A stretch of 64,000 nt of DNA, taken from the NCBI GenBank assembly GCA_015485155.1, contig WFUF01000003.1:124001-188000 (forward strand). The letters run 5' to 3'. Below, in pieces: positions 9,592-19,782 of this stretch. Position 1 is the first letter of the stretch, and each line of letters begins with the position of its first letter. Under the pieces are notes generated by a model. The model had not been told where the DNA came from. It saw nothing but the letters and a program-made list of their open reading frames with translations, and did no database searches. This DNA comes from Robiginitomaculum sp. GTDB taxonomy: Bacteria > Pseudomonadota > Alphaproteobacteria > Caulobacterales > Maricaulaceae. The translations under genes and the position numbers were made by a program.

Positions 9592-10611
9592 GTGGGCGTG
9601 AGTTTGCAACAAATGTATACGCAGGTTCACGGTGAGAGCCCGGCCAAGCGACTGGCAATTCTGGTTGCTGATGATCTGGAGAAGGTCAACGACCTGATTC
9701 ACAACAGGATGAAAAGCCCGGTGGGGATGATTCCAGACCTGGCAACTCATTTGGTTGATGCCGGCGGCAAGCGCCTGCGCCCGATGATTACTCTTGCCAC
9801 TTCCAAAATGCTGCAGGTTGAGGGAGATAACCCGATCAGACTGGCAACGGCTGTAGAATTTATTCATTCAGCCACCCTTTTGCATGATGATATTGTTGAT
9901 GGCTCAAAACTGCGACGGGGACGTCCGGCAGCCAACCGGCTATGGGGCAATTCGGCCAGTGTTCTGGTTGGTGATTTTTTGTTTGCCCGCTCTTTTGCCT
10001 TAATGGTTGAAACTGGTCATTTGCCGGTTCTGGATATTTTGTCCCGCGCTTCATCCATCATTGCCGAAGGAGAGGTTCGCCAGCTTGCAGCAATTGGAAA
10101 TCTGGATATACCCAAACAGGAATATCTGGCTATTGCCGAGGCTAAAACCGCAGAATTATTTGCCGCTGCCGCCAGCGTATCTGCGGTTATTGCCAACGCC
10201 GGAGCAAAACATCAGCAAGCCCTTGATCAATTTGGAAGATCACTGGGCATGGCATTTCAGCTAGTTGACGATGTGCTGGATTATCAAGGCCTGAATTCAA
10301 AATTAGGCAAACAGGTTGGTGATGATTTTTTTGAGGGTAAAATAACCCTCCCTCTTAGTATTGCTTATCACTCCGGCAACCAAAGTGAGCGAAAATGGTG
10401 GGAAGACATACTGGACGCAGATGGGCGCAGTGAGTCCGATCTTGAAAAAGCCGGACAATTGATTGAACGTCATAACGGTTTGCAAGAGACTATGGCACTG
10501 GCAATTGCCTTTAGCGAAACGGCCAAAGAATCCTTAAGCACGTTTGAACCTAGCCCGTGCCGGGATTGTTTGCTGGATTTATGTGATTTTGTTGTAAAAC
10601 GCGGTTACTGA
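9592..10611 (+). CDS. ispB: trans-polyprenyl diphosphate synthase (quinone side chain)
   Basis: Extends isopentenyl units onto an allylic diphosphate to make the ubiquinone side chain, in the cytoplasm. I take the GTG at 9592, six bases after AAGGA, giving 339 residues. The frame is open further upstream, but that part is not conserved. The two Asp-rich motifs are DDIVD at 99-103 and DDVLD at 225-229, with GGKRLRP upstream and GDFLFA between them. The long-chain (octa- or nonaprenyl) type is the likely match. Its 3' end overlaps the convergent transferase gene by seven bases. Confidence 0.93.
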   Translation: MGVSLQQMYTQVHGESPAKRLAILVADDLEKVNDLIHNRMKSPVGMIPDLATHLVDAGGKRLRPMITLATSKMLQVEGDNPIRLATAVEFIHSATLLHDDIVDGSKLRRGRPAANRLWGNSASVLVGDFLFARSFALMVETGHLPVLDILSRASSIIAEGEVRQLAAIGNLDIPKQEYLAIAEAKTAELFAAAASVSAVIANAGAKHQQALDQFGRSLGMAFQLVDDVLDYQGLNSKLGKQVGDDFFEGKITLPLSIAYHSGNQSERKWWEDILDADGRSESDLEKAGQLIERHNGLQETMALAIAFSETAKESLSTFEPSPCRDCLLDLCDFVVKRGY

Positions 10612-11621
10612 GCTTTTCTTGTATGGCGAAGCTGCCAATGCACCAGCAAGGCAAAAACAGCGCTTGCGGCAAAGCCTAAAAAAGCGCTGGTTGCTGAACC
10701 ATGTAACAATATAGCCAGAAAGCTGCTAAGACCAACCTGGACACTTAGTGACAGGGCAACCCGTATATGTGGCTGCCCGGCTTTTATGGCAAGCTGGTAT
10801 AAATGATCATTGTGCGACTGTAATAAATTATGCCGCTGTCGTAATCGCCACGCCATGGTCAATAACACATCCGACAAATATGGCATAAACATCAGGGGCA
10901 TTAGCCAGACAACAGATTCGGGCCCCTCTTGAATTAACAATAAGGCATTGGTTGCCAGCCAGGTTCCAATAAAAAGAGAGCCAGTATCACCAAGGAACAG
11001 CCGTGCCTTTGGGGTATTAAATGGCAAAAACCCGATTAAACCTGACATTAATAACAGGGTTAACCAGAAAACCAGCCAGTTCTCAAATAGCACAGCCAGC
11101 ACCAACATACCGACAGTCGCCACCAGCGAGCTTAATGGCACTACGCCATCACCACCATCCATGAAATTAACAGAATTGACCATGGTAAAGACCCACAATC
11201 CAGTTCCTGCCATAGCCAGTAGCCAGGGTAATTGCAATTTTATCCCATCAAGTGGAAGCACATTTACCGGGCCCAGATAAAATGCGGCAATCAGCGATAT
11301 CAGCCCAAGCAGTCCAAACTTTAGCTTTGCCGGAACTTCACGAATATCATCAATAAACCCCAAAGCCGCAGACATGCCGGAAAGTCCAAGCACTACGTGC
11401 AGCAAGCTGTTATCAATCTTTATACCAAGCGCCATAACCCCGGCACCCACCGCAATTATCAATGCCAGCCCGCCTGCGGTGGCGGTTGGTGTTTGATGGG
11501 CAGAGCGCCGATTTGGAATGGCCTGAATGCCATATCGAACCAGAAGCCAGCTTATTAAAGCACAAATAATTCCCGTTAAAATTACTACCCACAATACTAA
11601 AATTACATCTGGCTCCGGCAT
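10605..11621 (-). CDS. WecA/MraY-family polyprenyl-phosphate sugar-1-phosphate transferase
   Basis: A 338-residue integral membrane protein with about ten hydrophobic helices. It carries the family motifs: HQTPTATAGGLA, FIDDIRE (catalytic DD at 91-92), NFMDGGDG at 152-159 and RLFLGDTGSLFIG. These enzymes move a sugar-1-phosphate from a UDP-sugar to undecaprenyl phosphate. MraY itself would sit in the division/cell-wall cluster, so this copy probably starts O-antigen or another surface glycan. It follows ispE after five bases and is convergent with the prenyl synthase gene. Confidence 0.88.
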   Translation of the reverse strand: MPEPDVILVLWVVILTGIICALISWLLVRYGIQAIPNRRSAHQTPTATAGGLALIIAVGAGVMALGIKIDNSLLHVVLGLSGMSAALGFIDDIREVPAKLKFGLLGLISLIAAFYLGPVNVLPLDGIKLQLPWLLAMAGTGLWVFTMVNSVNFMDGGDGVVPLSSLVATVGMLVLAVLFENWLVFWLTLLLMSGLIGFLPFNTPKARLFLGDTGSLFIGTWLATNALLLIQEGPESVVWLMPLMFMPYLSDVLLTMAWRLRQRHNLLQSHNDHLYQLAIKAGQPHIRVALSLSVQVGLSSFLAILLHGSATSAFLGFAASAVFALLVHWQLRHTRKAQ

Positions 11622-11626
11622 TCAAA

Positions 11627-12574
11627 TCACTTTCTTTTAAGCTCTGGATTATGACCAAACTGTTCTTTGGCGCCCAATCTGTCAATCTGTGCCTTGGAGC
11701 CAATATTAACGGTTTCTATCCACCAGTGCGGGTAAGCTGCTCGTAAGGTTTTAGCGGCGCGTCTGGCCTGTTCCTGATTATTAAACCTGGCCATACACGT
11801 CGCACCAGAACCGCACATCTGGGCCGGCTTTTGTGGCATTAACTTATCAAGCCCCTGTAATACCATACCTATTTCTGGTGTCAGCGCTATTGCGGCATGG
11901 GTCAAATCATTTGCACAATTTTGCGATTTGATTATCTTTTTAGATTGAGGCCGCTTTGCCATCTTGTCAAATTCAGCAAAAACAGAGGCCGTAGAAACTG
12001 CCACTAACGGGTTAACCAAAAGAGCAAAAAAACCCGGTTGCGCATCTAATACCTGCAATTGTTCTCCGCGCCCTTGCATATGGAACCAGTTACCGGTTGA
12101 TTGTGCTGACCCCCCGAAAACGCAAACCGGGACATCAGAACCCAAAGAGGCCCCGATTTTGGCCATTTCCCCCAAAGACAAGCCAATATCCCAAAGCCGA
12201 TTTAGCCCGCGAAGCGTGGCTGCGGCATCAGCACTGCCGCCACCAATCCCGCTGGCTGCTGGTAGGTTCTTTTGCAGATGAATAGACGCGCCAGACATTG
12301 ATGGACAATGGCTTTCTAACAACACCTTAGCAGCACGGATCACCAGATTATTGTCATCTACTGGAATATCCTTTGCGAACGGGCCATGGATTTTAAGCTC
12401 CAGCTCCGATGCCGGACGAAACTCCAGCTCATCGCCAATATCTGCAAAAGCAACCAGACTGTCGATAGGGTGAAAGCCGTCTGGCTGTAACGGGCCCACA
12501 GCCAATGAAATATTTATCTTGGCGGCGGCAAATTCTTTAACCTTCCGGTATTGGCTAGTTTTCAACAGTGACAC
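11627..12574 (-). CDS. ispE: 4-diphosphocytidyl-2-C-methyl-D-erythritol kinase
   Basis: GHMP-family kinase, fourth step of the MEP isoprenoid pathway. The substrate-binding stretch EFAAAKINISLAVG opens the protein, and the ATP-binding glycine loop PAASGIGGGSADAAATL lies at 105-121. The third motif, QMCGSGATCMARF, is near 260. At 315 residues it is slightly longer than E. coli IspE. The start overlaps the upstream TPR gene by 20 bases, so the two are probably co-transcribed. The isoprenoid product feeds the prenyl synthase encoded nearby. Confidence 0.95.
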   Translation of the reverse strand: MSLLKTSQYRKVKEFAAAKINISLAVGPLQPDGFHPIDSLVAFADIGDELEFRPASELELKIHGPFAKDIPVDDNNLVIRAAKVLLESHCPSMSGASIHLQKNLPAASGIGGGSADAAATLRGLNRLWDIGLSLGEMAKIGASLGSDVPVCVFGGSAQSTGNWFHMQGRGEQLQVLDAQPGFFALLVNPLVAVSTASVFAEFDKMAKRPQSKKIIKSQNCANDLTHAAIALTPEIGMVLQGLDKLMPQKPAQMCGSGATCMARFNNQEQARRAAKTLRAAYPHWWIETVNIGSKAQIDRLGAKEQFGHNPELKRK

Positions 12575-14282
12575 TGATAGCTTTCACATCCGGCAGTCCG
12601 TTTTCGATTTTAGAGCGCACCATTTCCAGATCCACTTCGTCATCAGGCTCCAGAGACAATACCCGCTGCCACTGGAATCTGGCTTCCAGCTTGCGGCCAA
12701 CCTGCCAATACGCATCACCCAGATGATCATTGATCGTAGGCTCTGCCGGTTCCAATTGCACGGCTTTTTCCAGTTCGGTTACTGCCTCTTCATATCTTTG
12801 TAGTTGATAATAACCCCAGCCCAGAGAATCGACAATATAGCCAGCGGTAGGGGCAAGTGCGATTGCCTTTTTTATCAGCTCAAATCCCTCTTCCAGATTT
12901 TCCTGATTATCAACAAAGGTATAGCCAAGATAGTTTAGCACTTCTGCCTGATCAGGGTTTAGCTCCAGGCTTTTCCTGAAATATGGTACCGCCTCGCGCC
13001 ATTTTCCTATTCTCTCAAGACAAACAGCGCGGGCAAAATACAGACGCCAGTCATCTGCTTCCTCAGGGCTTTCATCAATCAATTCAACATAAAGCTTCAA
13101 GGCAGCTTCGTATTGCTTGTCTGCCTGCAATGCCGCAGCCAAAGCCCGTTTCACCCGATCTTGGGGGGCTTCTTCATTTAATTTCAGCAGGCTGGCAAGT
13201 CCTTCTTCGCGCCGGTTTGCCTGAAACAGCGTATTAGCCAGATCAAGCTGCGCCTGCAAATACCATGGCTGGTTCTTTTTGATCGAGGCAAACATTCGCA
13301 AGGCATCATCGGTTCTGTTCTGAACATTATAAAGACGACCCAGCAGTTCGCGTACCGCATCATGTCCGGGATCTATATGTAATGCCAGTTCAAGATAAAT
13401 AATGGCCAATTCATGCAATGACCGTTCCGCCATCGCCCGGCCCAGCCCAAAGAATCCCTCGGCAGCACCTTCTCTTACGGTTGAAAACGCAGGCATAATA
13501 CGCTTATCTGATTGAGCCTGCGCCAAAAGATAGCGGGCCTCTATTTCATATTTATTGTAGTTCAATCGGCTGTTAAGCAGTTTTAATGCCTCGCTTTTAT
13601 TGCCTCTGGCCAATTGCACAGAAGCCCAGCCATAGGCAGTGCGAGAGGTCAGCAAACCACGGGACATAGCGTCATCAAAAGCGGCATCTGCCTGCTCTTC
13701 CAAACCGGCCTGAGCCAGAATCAGCGCCTTGTGGAACAAGGCAAAACTCCCCAGAACCGGGGCCATGGCCACATCATCCAGAGATGTGATTGCGGAATTT
13801 GTATTACCGATGCCGTGCAAAGCCCAGGCCTGTATTATACCGCCAATAACCTGATTTAATGGCCCCAGCTTACTGCCCTCGAGGGTTATAACAGCATCTG
13901 CATATTGTTTTTCGGCAATTTCATTGGCGGCAAGAATCAGTCGCGCCAGACGATCATCCGGATTGGTTTCCAAAATAACCTTAGCCTGTGCAGCAGCCTG
14001 TTTAACATCACTGGCAAATACCGAACTTAGCAGCACGCGCTGGCGCAGTTCATTATTGGCCGGGTCTTTTTTCAAGGCTCGCATATAGTATTTAGCTGCA
14101 GCACTTACATCGGCTTCGGAACTTGCATAGCGGGCAAGCAAATAATCGCCATAGGGTGAGGCGGGCTCACTGGCCAGGCCAAGCGATTTGCCAAAACTTT
14201 TAGTGGTAGCGCAACCGGTCAGGGTAAAAACCGCCACAACGGGCAGCAACAGGAATACAGATCGTAATGGAGCTTTTTTCAT
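12555..14282 (-). CDS. TPR-repeat lipoprotein
   Basis: A 575-residue protein that starts MKKAPLRSVFLLL and has a lipobox (FTLTGC) around residue 24, so it should be lipid-anchored. The rest is a long array of tetratricopeptide repeats; clear units include ALKKDPANNELRQRVLL, ALHIDPGHDAVRELLGRLY and SLELNPDQAEVLNYLGY. Such proteins act as scaffolds, but the partner is not indicated. The ATG at 14282 is preferred over one 36 bases upstream because the signal peptide begins there. It overlaps ispE. Confidence 0.85.
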   Translation of the reverse strand: MKKAPLRSVFLLLPVVAVFTLTGCATTKSFGKSLGLASEPASPYGDYLLARYASSEADVSAAAKYYMRALKKDPANNELRQRVLLSSVFASDVKQAAAQAKVILETNPDDRLARLILAANEIAEKQYADAVITLEGSKLGPLNQVIGGIIQAWALHGIGNTNSAITSLDDVAMAPVLGSFALFHKALILAQAGLEEQADAAFDDAMSRGLLTSRTAYGWASVQLARGNKSEALKLLNSRLNYNKYEIEARYLLAQAQSDKRIMPAFSTVREGAAEGFFGLGRAMAERSLHELAIIYLELALHIDPGHDAVRELLGRLYNVQNRTDDALRMFASIKKNQPWYLQAQLDLANTLFQANRREEGLASLLKLNEEAPQDRVKRALAAALQADKQYEAALKLYVELIDESPEEADDWRLYFARAVCLERIGKWREAVPYFRKSLELNPDQAEVLNYLGYTFVDNQENLEEGFELIKKAIALAPTAGYIVDSLGWGYYQLQRYEEAVTELEKAVQLEPAEPTINDHLGDAYWQVGRKLEARFQWQRVLSLEPDDEVDLEMVRSKIENGLPDVKAISVTVEN

Positions 14283-14351
14283 ATTACCATGCTTGACTTG
14301 CCTAAAGCAGGCAAGCAAGCCCTTATATTCGGATATTACAAAATATAATGA

Positions 14352-16016
14352 TTACATATTAGGATAATTGGGCCCCCCGCCGCCTTCCGGGCAAACCCAG
14401 GTGATATTCTGGCTTGGATCCTTAATGTCGCATGTTTTGCAGTGAACGCAGTTTTGCGCGTTAATCTGGAAACGTACCTCGCCGCTACTCTCATCGGTTA
14501 TGAACTCGTAAACACCTGCAGGGCAAAACCGCTGTGACGGGCCGGCAAATTTGGCCAGATTTACTGATACCGGAATCGAAGCATCCGCCAAAACCAGATG
14601 TACGGGCTGATCTTCTTCGTGATTGGTTGCCGAGAATGAAACAGATGTAAGCCGATCAAAGGTCAAAATACCATCGGGTTTTGGATAGGAAATCGGTTGG
14701 TGCTTATCGGCAGTTTCCGTGCTTTCAGCATCGGTTTTACCATGCTTCATTGTGCCAAAAACGGAGAATGACCCAAATATGGTATTGCTCCAAAGATCCA
14801 AGCCCGTGAGCATAATGCCCCCAAGCATTGTCCCGAATTTTGACCATAGAGGTTTGGCATTTCTTACTTTCTTTAACTCACGACCAATTTCACTTTTGCG
14901 CCAGCCAGTATCATATTCATGTAATTCATCACCACTGCGTCCGGCACTGATTGCCGCAAACGCAGCCTCGGCTGCCTGATAACCGCTGCGCATGGCGTTA
15001 TGGGAACCCTTAATTCTGGGCAGGTTCATGAATCCGGCAGAACAGCCAATTAATGCGCCGCCAGGAAAGCACAGCTTTGGCACTGATTGATAGCCGCCTT
15101 CGGTCAAGGCCCGCGCGCCATAGGAAATGCGCTTCCCGCCACTAAGTGTTTCTTTAATTGCATCATGGGTTTTTAGTCGCTGGAATTCTTCATATGGCGA
15201 CAGGTAGGGATTCTTGTAATTAAGATGCACCACCATGCCGACAGCAACCAGATTATCTTCAAAGTGATAAAGAAAGGATCCACCACCGGTCTTGTTATCC
15301 AAAGGCCAGCCAAAGGTATGTTGCACGAGACCAGGATTATGTTTTTCCGGCTCTACCTGCCACAATTCCTTAATACCAAGTCCGAATTTTTGCGGTTCGG
15401 AGTTTTCCTGCAAAGCAAATTTGGCAATGATTTGCTTGGACAATGAGCCGCGCGCACCTTCGCCAAGCAATACATATTTGCCCAGCAATTCCATGCCCGG
15501 CTCAAATTCAGGCTTTTCATGACCATCAGCAGCACGGCCAAATACTCCGGCAACAACTCCGCGTACGGCGCCATCCTCATTGTACAAGACTTCGGAGGCT
15601 GCCATGCCAGGGTAAATTTCCACGCCCAAAGCTTCGGCCTGTTCAGCCAGCCAGCGGCATAAATTACCCAGAGACGCAATATAATTGCCATGATTATGAA
15701 CCATTGGCGGCATAACAAACCCAGGCAGGGTTATTTGTGCATTTTCTGCCAGATAATAGAATTTGTCCTTGCTCACAGGGGTGTTTAGCGGCGCGCCCTT
15801 CTGTTTCCAGTCGGGAATAAGTTCATCAAGAGCGCCCGGGTCAATAACCGCCCCCGATAGAATATGCGCACCAACTTCGGAGCCTTTTTCCAGAACCACA
15901 ACACCAAGCTCATTATTGGCTTGTGCCGCCAATTGTTTTAGACGGATAGCCGCCGACAGGCCAGCAGGCCCGGCGCCAACAATTACTACATCAAATTCCA
16001 TAGATTCGCGGCTCAT
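14352..16016 (-). CDS. electron-transfer flavoprotein-ubiquinone oxidoreductase
   Basis: Membrane-associated ETF-QO of 554 residues that passes electrons from reduced ETF (fatty-acid and amino-acid oxidation) to ubiquinone. The FAD-binding N-terminus is VVIVGAGPAGLSAAIRL and the middle matches the ETF-QO family (GCSAGFMNLPRIKGSHNAM). The C-terminal 4Fe-4S domain holds cysteines in FCPAGVYEF, NCVHCKTCDIKDP and WVCPEGGGGPNYPNM. The start follows a GGGGAGCC ribosome site. The enzyme is the same as mitochondrial ETFDH and is widespread in alphaproteobacteria. Confidence 0.96.
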   Translation of the reverse strand: MSRESMEFDVVIVGAGPAGLSAAIRLKQLAAQANNELGVVVLEKGSEVGAHILSGAVIDPGALDELIPDWKQKGAPLNTPVSKDKFYYLAENAQITLPGFVMPPMVHNHGNYIASLGNLCRWLAEQAEALGVEIYPGMAASEVLYNEDGAVRGVVAGVFGRAADGHEKPEFEPGMELLGKYVLLGEGARGSLSKQIIAKFALQENSEPQKFGLGIKELWQVEPEKHNPGLVQHTFGWPLDNKTGGGSFLYHFEDNLVAVGMVVHLNYKNPYLSPYEEFQRLKTHDAIKETLSGGKRISYGARALTEGGYQSVPKLCFPGGALIGCSAGFMNLPRIKGSHNAMRSGYQAAEAAFAAISAGRSGDELHEYDTGWRKSEIGRELKKVRNAKPLWSKFGTMLGGIMLTGLDLWSNTIFGSFSVFGTMKHGKTDAESTETADKHQPISYPKPDGILTFDRLTSVSFSATNHEEDQPVHLVLADASIPVSVNLAKFAGPSQRFCPAGVYEFITDESSGEVRFQINAQNCVHCKTCDIKDPSQNITWVCPEGGGGPNYPNM

Positions 16017-16173
16017 ATTGGCTCCCCTGCCCAGATATCCAGATAATTGCGGTAAGGCTAAAACATTTTTAAGGCGGAGCAAACCAAAACGGCAACACAA
16101 AAACTGTTTTTAATTTTGGATTTTGCCAGGCCACGAAACAAATGCCGCCAGCGGGTTAATGGTTGTTGATGAT

Positions 16174-17466
16174 CTATCCTTTAAAGGGGTCTCTCACCAA
16201 AATTACATCTTCTCGCTCCGGAGAAGTGGAAAGCAGATCAACAGGGGCGCCAATAAGCTCCTCAAGGCGGCGCACATATTTAACAGCCTGCGCCGGTAGA
16301 TCGACCCATGATCTCGCCCCTTTGGTTGAACCATTCCAGCCTTCAAAAGTTTCGTATACCGGTTTAATTTTCGCTTGTTCACTAATTCCGGCAGGCAGGC
16401 GGTGAATTCGCTTGCCGTTCAAAGTATAGGCAACACAGACTTTTAATTCAGCAAATCCGTCCAGAACATCCAGCTTGGTAAGTGCAATGCCGGTAATGCC
16501 GCCAATGGTAATGGCCTGCTTTACCATGACCGCATCAAACCAGCCGCAACGGCGCTGGCGCCCGGTAACAGTACCAAATTCAGCACCTCTGGTGCCAAGG
16601 CGCTCGCCCACATCATCAGCAAGCTCTGTAGGAAATGGCCCGGCGCCCACCCGTGTGGTATAGGCCTTGGTTATGCCCAGCACATAATTTAGATTGTGAG
16701 GGCCAATTCCAGTGCCGCTGGCAGCTTGTCCGGCGATTGTGCTTGATGAAGTGACAAACGGCCATGTGCCGTGATCCACATCAAGCATGGCCCCTTGAGC
16801 GCCCTCAAATAAAATTTTCTGTCCTGATCTGGAAGCCGTATCCAATTGCTTCCATACCGGCCCGGCAAGGGGCAAAATCTGCGGGGCAATCTCCAGCAGC
16901 ATTTGCGTCAGTTCTTCAGCACAAACCTCCGGCATATCATAGCCGCGCCGCAAGGCATTGTGGTGATGCAATAGGCTCTTAATTCTGCCAAGAAGGGTTT
17001 GCGGATCAGCAAGGTCTATCACCCGGATAGAACGCCGGGCTACCTTGTCCTCATAGGCCGGGCCAATACCCCGTTTGGTAGTACCTATTTTGGCCTTGCC
17101 AGCAGCCGCTTCACGAGCAACATCAAGATCAGAATGCAGGGGCAGGATCAGGCTGGCATTTTCTGCCAGAGTCAGATTATCAGGTGTAATTTTAACCCCC
17201 TGATCCCCAATGCGCTTTATCTCGTCTAGCAAAGCCCATGGATCAACCACAACCCCATTGCCAATTACTGAATGCTTGCCGCCGCGTACAACGCCAGAAG
17301 GCAGCAAAGACAATTTGAATACTTCTCCATCAATAACCAGCGTGTGCCCGGCATTATGGCCGCCCTGAAACCGCGCTACGACATCAGCGCGGGTAGAAAG
17401 CCAGTCAACAATCTTGCCCTTGCCCTCATCGCCCCATTGCGAGCCGACAACCACTACATTGGCCAT
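16174..17466 (-). CDS. purA: adenylosuccinate synthetase
   Basis: GTP-dependent first step from IMP to AMP. The 430-residue chain begins [20 protein letters not shown] (P-loop-like glycine site and catalytic Asp), followed by [11 protein letters not shown] with the catalytic His, and [11 protein letters not shown]-type segments later. All family blocks are present. The ATG follows AAGAGG at five bases. The gene lies 11 bases downstream of the PagL-like gene and is probably on the same minus-strand transcript. The 157-base gap to ETF-QO holds an AT-rich inverted repeat (16079-16089 with 16114-16126) but no gene. Confidence 0.98.
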   Translation of the reverse strand: MANVVVVGSQWGDEGKGKIVDWLSTRADVVARFQGGHNAGHTLVIDGEVFKLSLLPSGVVRGGKHSVIGNGVVVDPWALLDEIKRIGDQGVKITPDNLTLAENASLILPLHSDLDVAREAAAGKAKIGTTKRGIGPAYEDKVARRSIRVIDLADPQTLLGRIKSLLHHHNALRRGYDMPEVCAEELTQMLLEIAPQILPLAGPVWKQLDTASRSGQKILFEGAQGAMLDVDHGTWPFVTSSSTIAGQAASGTGIGPHNLNYVLGITKAYTTRVGAGPFPTELADDVGERLGTRGAEFGTVTGRQRRCGWFDAVMVKQAITIGGITGIALTKLDVLDGFAELKVCVAYTLNGKRIHRLPAGISEQAKIKPVYETFEGWNGSTKGARSWVDLPAQAVKYVRRLEELIGAPVDLLSTSPEREDVILVRDPFKG

Positions 17467-17477
17467 AAGAACCTCTT

Positions 17478-18062
17478 TTATTGTCCAAATTTACGGGAAA
17501 AACGAATTCCGATATTATCAAGACCCTCATTGCGACCCTGTGCCAGAATTTGACCGTGTGATAAATGCTCAAAAACCAAAGCTGCATCCCAGTCATCATT
17601 CACATGCACACCAATACTGGCTACACTTCTGAACAATAATCGTGATCCTAAAATAACCCGCGTTGCATCAAGCCGTATCCGCTCCGGATCACCAGGATCG
17701 GGAGACAAGGTGGTAATGCCGTCATGATAGACCAGACCAAAATCAAATTCACCAAAGAAACGCTCGCCCATATTTCCTTGCCAGGCCAGACCGGCACCGC
17801 CAAAGCTGGTCATTCCTTCTGTATTCAAAGACAGGTTTACATAAGGCCGCGGTGACCATAGCTTTTGTAAAAACTCCGGCGAGGCAAATACAATTTCCGC
17901 CGTGACATTAAAGCCGCCTTCTTTGCCCCCTGCTCCATTGCCGGTTACATTGACATCGTGATCCATAACGCCAATGCGCACTTCCTCGACCTGCGCCGAA
18001 GCAGAATACCCAAATAATGTAAAGGCAACCACAAATATCAGGGTTTTGGTTCTAAAAGTCAT
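17478..18062 (-). CDS. PagL-like lipid A 3-O-deacylase
   Basis: A 194-residue outer-membrane beta-barrel with a signal peptide ([14 protein letters not shown]...SASA). The last 40 residues carry the acyloxyacyl hydrolase pattern: FEHLSHGQ with His166 and Ser168, then Glu179 in [10 protein letters not shown], and an aromatic C-terminus. The family removes the 3-O acyl chain from lipid A, with a His-Ser-Glu catalytic set in Pseudomonas PagL. I use the ATG at 18062; upstream in-frame ATGs would spoil the signal peptide. It sits between serA and purA, an unlikely functional partnership, so the clustering may be only transcriptional. Confidence 0.75.
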   Translation of the reverse strand: MTFRTKTLIFVVAFTLFGYSASAQVEEVRIGVMDHDVNVTGNGAGGKEGGFNVTAEIVFASPEFLQKLWSPRPYVNLSLNTEGMTSFGGAGLAWQGNMGERFFGEFDFGLVYHDGITTLSPDPGDPERIRLDATRVILGSRLLFRSVASIGVHVNDDWDAALVFEHLSHGQILAQGRNEGLDNIGIRFSRKFGQ

Positions 18063-18163
18063 TTTCTCCATCCCGTTTTGCACAGCCTGACCCATGAGCC
18101 TGTAGCCCAGTGAACTGCGGCGCCAGCATAACGTCAAATGTTTCTATGCCTACTGCTTTTTTG

Positions 18164-19738
18164 CTAAAATCGCATCGCATAGGCTTTGCGTACATGGGAC
18201 AGGGAATTTACCGCGTTCAAGGTCTTGGCCGTTATTGGCTCATCAACCCCGATCAGCGAAATAGCGCGATCTCCCACTTGTGCGCGCCCAAGGCTAAAGG
18301 TGCCGATATTAACCCCCTCGGCTCCCAATAATTTGCCCAATGCGCCAATATGGCCGGGCTTGTCTTCATTGGAAACAAACAACATATCGTTCTGAAATGG
18401 CGCATCGAGCAGAACATCATCAATACGAATTACCCGCGGCGTTCCGGCAAACAGGCTGCCGGCTAATTCACGAGTGCCGCTTTCATCTTCGAGGCGAATT
18501 TCAATTACCGAGTCAAAATCACCCTTTTGTTCCTCAAGGGTTTCGGCAAGATGAATACCGCGATCTTTGGCCATTATTGGTGCCGAGACCACATTCACAT
18601 CACTTAAAACCGGTTTTAGCACACCAGCCAGAGCCGCAGAGGACAATGGTTTAACATTCAAAGAGGCCACAGCCCCCTGATATGAAATTTCCACCCGGCG
18701 CAGGGCGCCTTCAGTCATTTGACCAGCCAGCAGACCTAAGTTTTGCGCCAGTGCCATATATGGTTTTAGACGCGGACTGTCTTCAGCAGAAATGCTTGGA
18801 ACATTTAACCCGTTGGACACCGCACCGGTTAACAGGAAATCACTTATCTGTCGGGCGATTTGTACTGCGACATTTTCCTGAGCCTCATGGGTTGATGCTC
18901 CCAAGTGCGGAGTCCCAACAAAATTATCCAAAGTAAACAGTGGATTGTCCTTCACAGGCTCAACCGCAAAAACATCCAGTGCCGCTGCCCGCACATGGCC
19001 ACTTAACAATCCGGCATAAAGAGCCGTCTCATCCACAAGGCCGCCCCGGGCGCAATTGACAATCATCACCCCGGATTTCGTCTGGTTAAGGGCATCAGCG
19101 GATATAATATTGCGGGTCTGCTCAGTAATGGGGGTGTGCAGGCTGATAATGTCGGATTTGCGCAACAAGTCCTCCAGTTCAACCTTTTGCACGCCAATTT
19201 CAACAGCACGCTCCTCGGTAAGATAAGGATCATAAGCAAGCACATGCATTTTCAGGCCCAGAGCCCGCTCTGCCACCAGAGCCCCGATATTACCGCAGCC
19301 AATAAGGCCAAGGGTTTTCCCGAACAGCTCGGTTCCAACAAATTTCGGCTTTTCCCATTTGCCATCACGGGTGGAGTTGTCGGCAGCTGGGATGTTCCTG
19401 GCACATGCAAACATCATGGCAATGGCGTGTTCAGCAGTGGTAATAGCGTTTCCAAAAGGAGTGTTCATGACCACTATGCCTTTGGCGCTGGCAGCATGGA
19501 TATCGATATTATCAACACCAATACCGGCGCGGCCAATGACTTTAAGCTTATCGGCCCGGTTAATTAAATCGGCATCAGGACGGGTGCGCGAACGAACCAC
19601 CAATCCTTCATAGGAGCCTATTATTTCAAGCAGTTCAGCTCGGGAAAGATCAGTGCGCACATCTGCGTGCACATCATTATCAGCAAAAACCTGCAATGCT
19701 GCAGGAGATAGCTTATCAGCAATCAATACGTTTGGCAT
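18164..19738 (-). CDS. serA: D-3-phosphoglycerate dehydrogenase
   Basis: First step of serine synthesis, oxidising 3-phosphoglycerate with NAD. The 524-residue chain is the long type: substrate domain (VVRSRTRPDADLI), NAD fold (LGLIGCGNIGALVAERA near 145), catalytic His in GTPHLGAST, an intervening domain, and a C-terminal ACT domain (FVSNEDKPGHIGALGKLLG) that may bind serine. A strong GGAGG precedes the ATG. It lies 44 bases after serC, giving a serC-serA operon governed by the serC leader. Confidence 0.98.
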   Translation of the reverse strand: MPNVLIADKLSPAALQVFADNDVHADVRTDLSRAELLEIIGSYEGLVVRSRTRPDADLINRADKLKVIGRAGIGVDNIDIHAASAKGIVVMNTPFGNAITTAEHAIAMMFACARNIPAADNSTRDGKWEKPKFVGTELFGKTLGLIGCGNIGALVAERALGLKMHVLAYDPYLTEERAVEIGVQKVELEDLLRKSDIISLHTPITEQTRNIISADALNQTKSGVMIVNCARGGLVDETALYAGLLSGHVRAAALDVFAVEPVKDNPLFTLDNFVGTPHLGASTHEAQENVAVQIARQISDFLLTGAVSNGLNVPSISAEDSPRLKPYMALAQNLGLLAGQMTEGALRRVEISYQGAVASLNVKPLSSAALAGVLKPVLSDVNVVSAPIMAKDRGIHLAETLEEQKGDFDSVIEIRLEDESGTRELAGSLFAGTPRVIRIDDVLLDAPFQNDMLFVSNEDKPGHIGALGKLLGAEGVNIGTFSLGRAQVGDRAISLIGVDEPITAKTLNAVNSLSHVRKAYAMRF

Positions 19739-19782
19739 TTCGCCTCCATAACATTCATAAACTTCAATATAATCAGGGAAAA

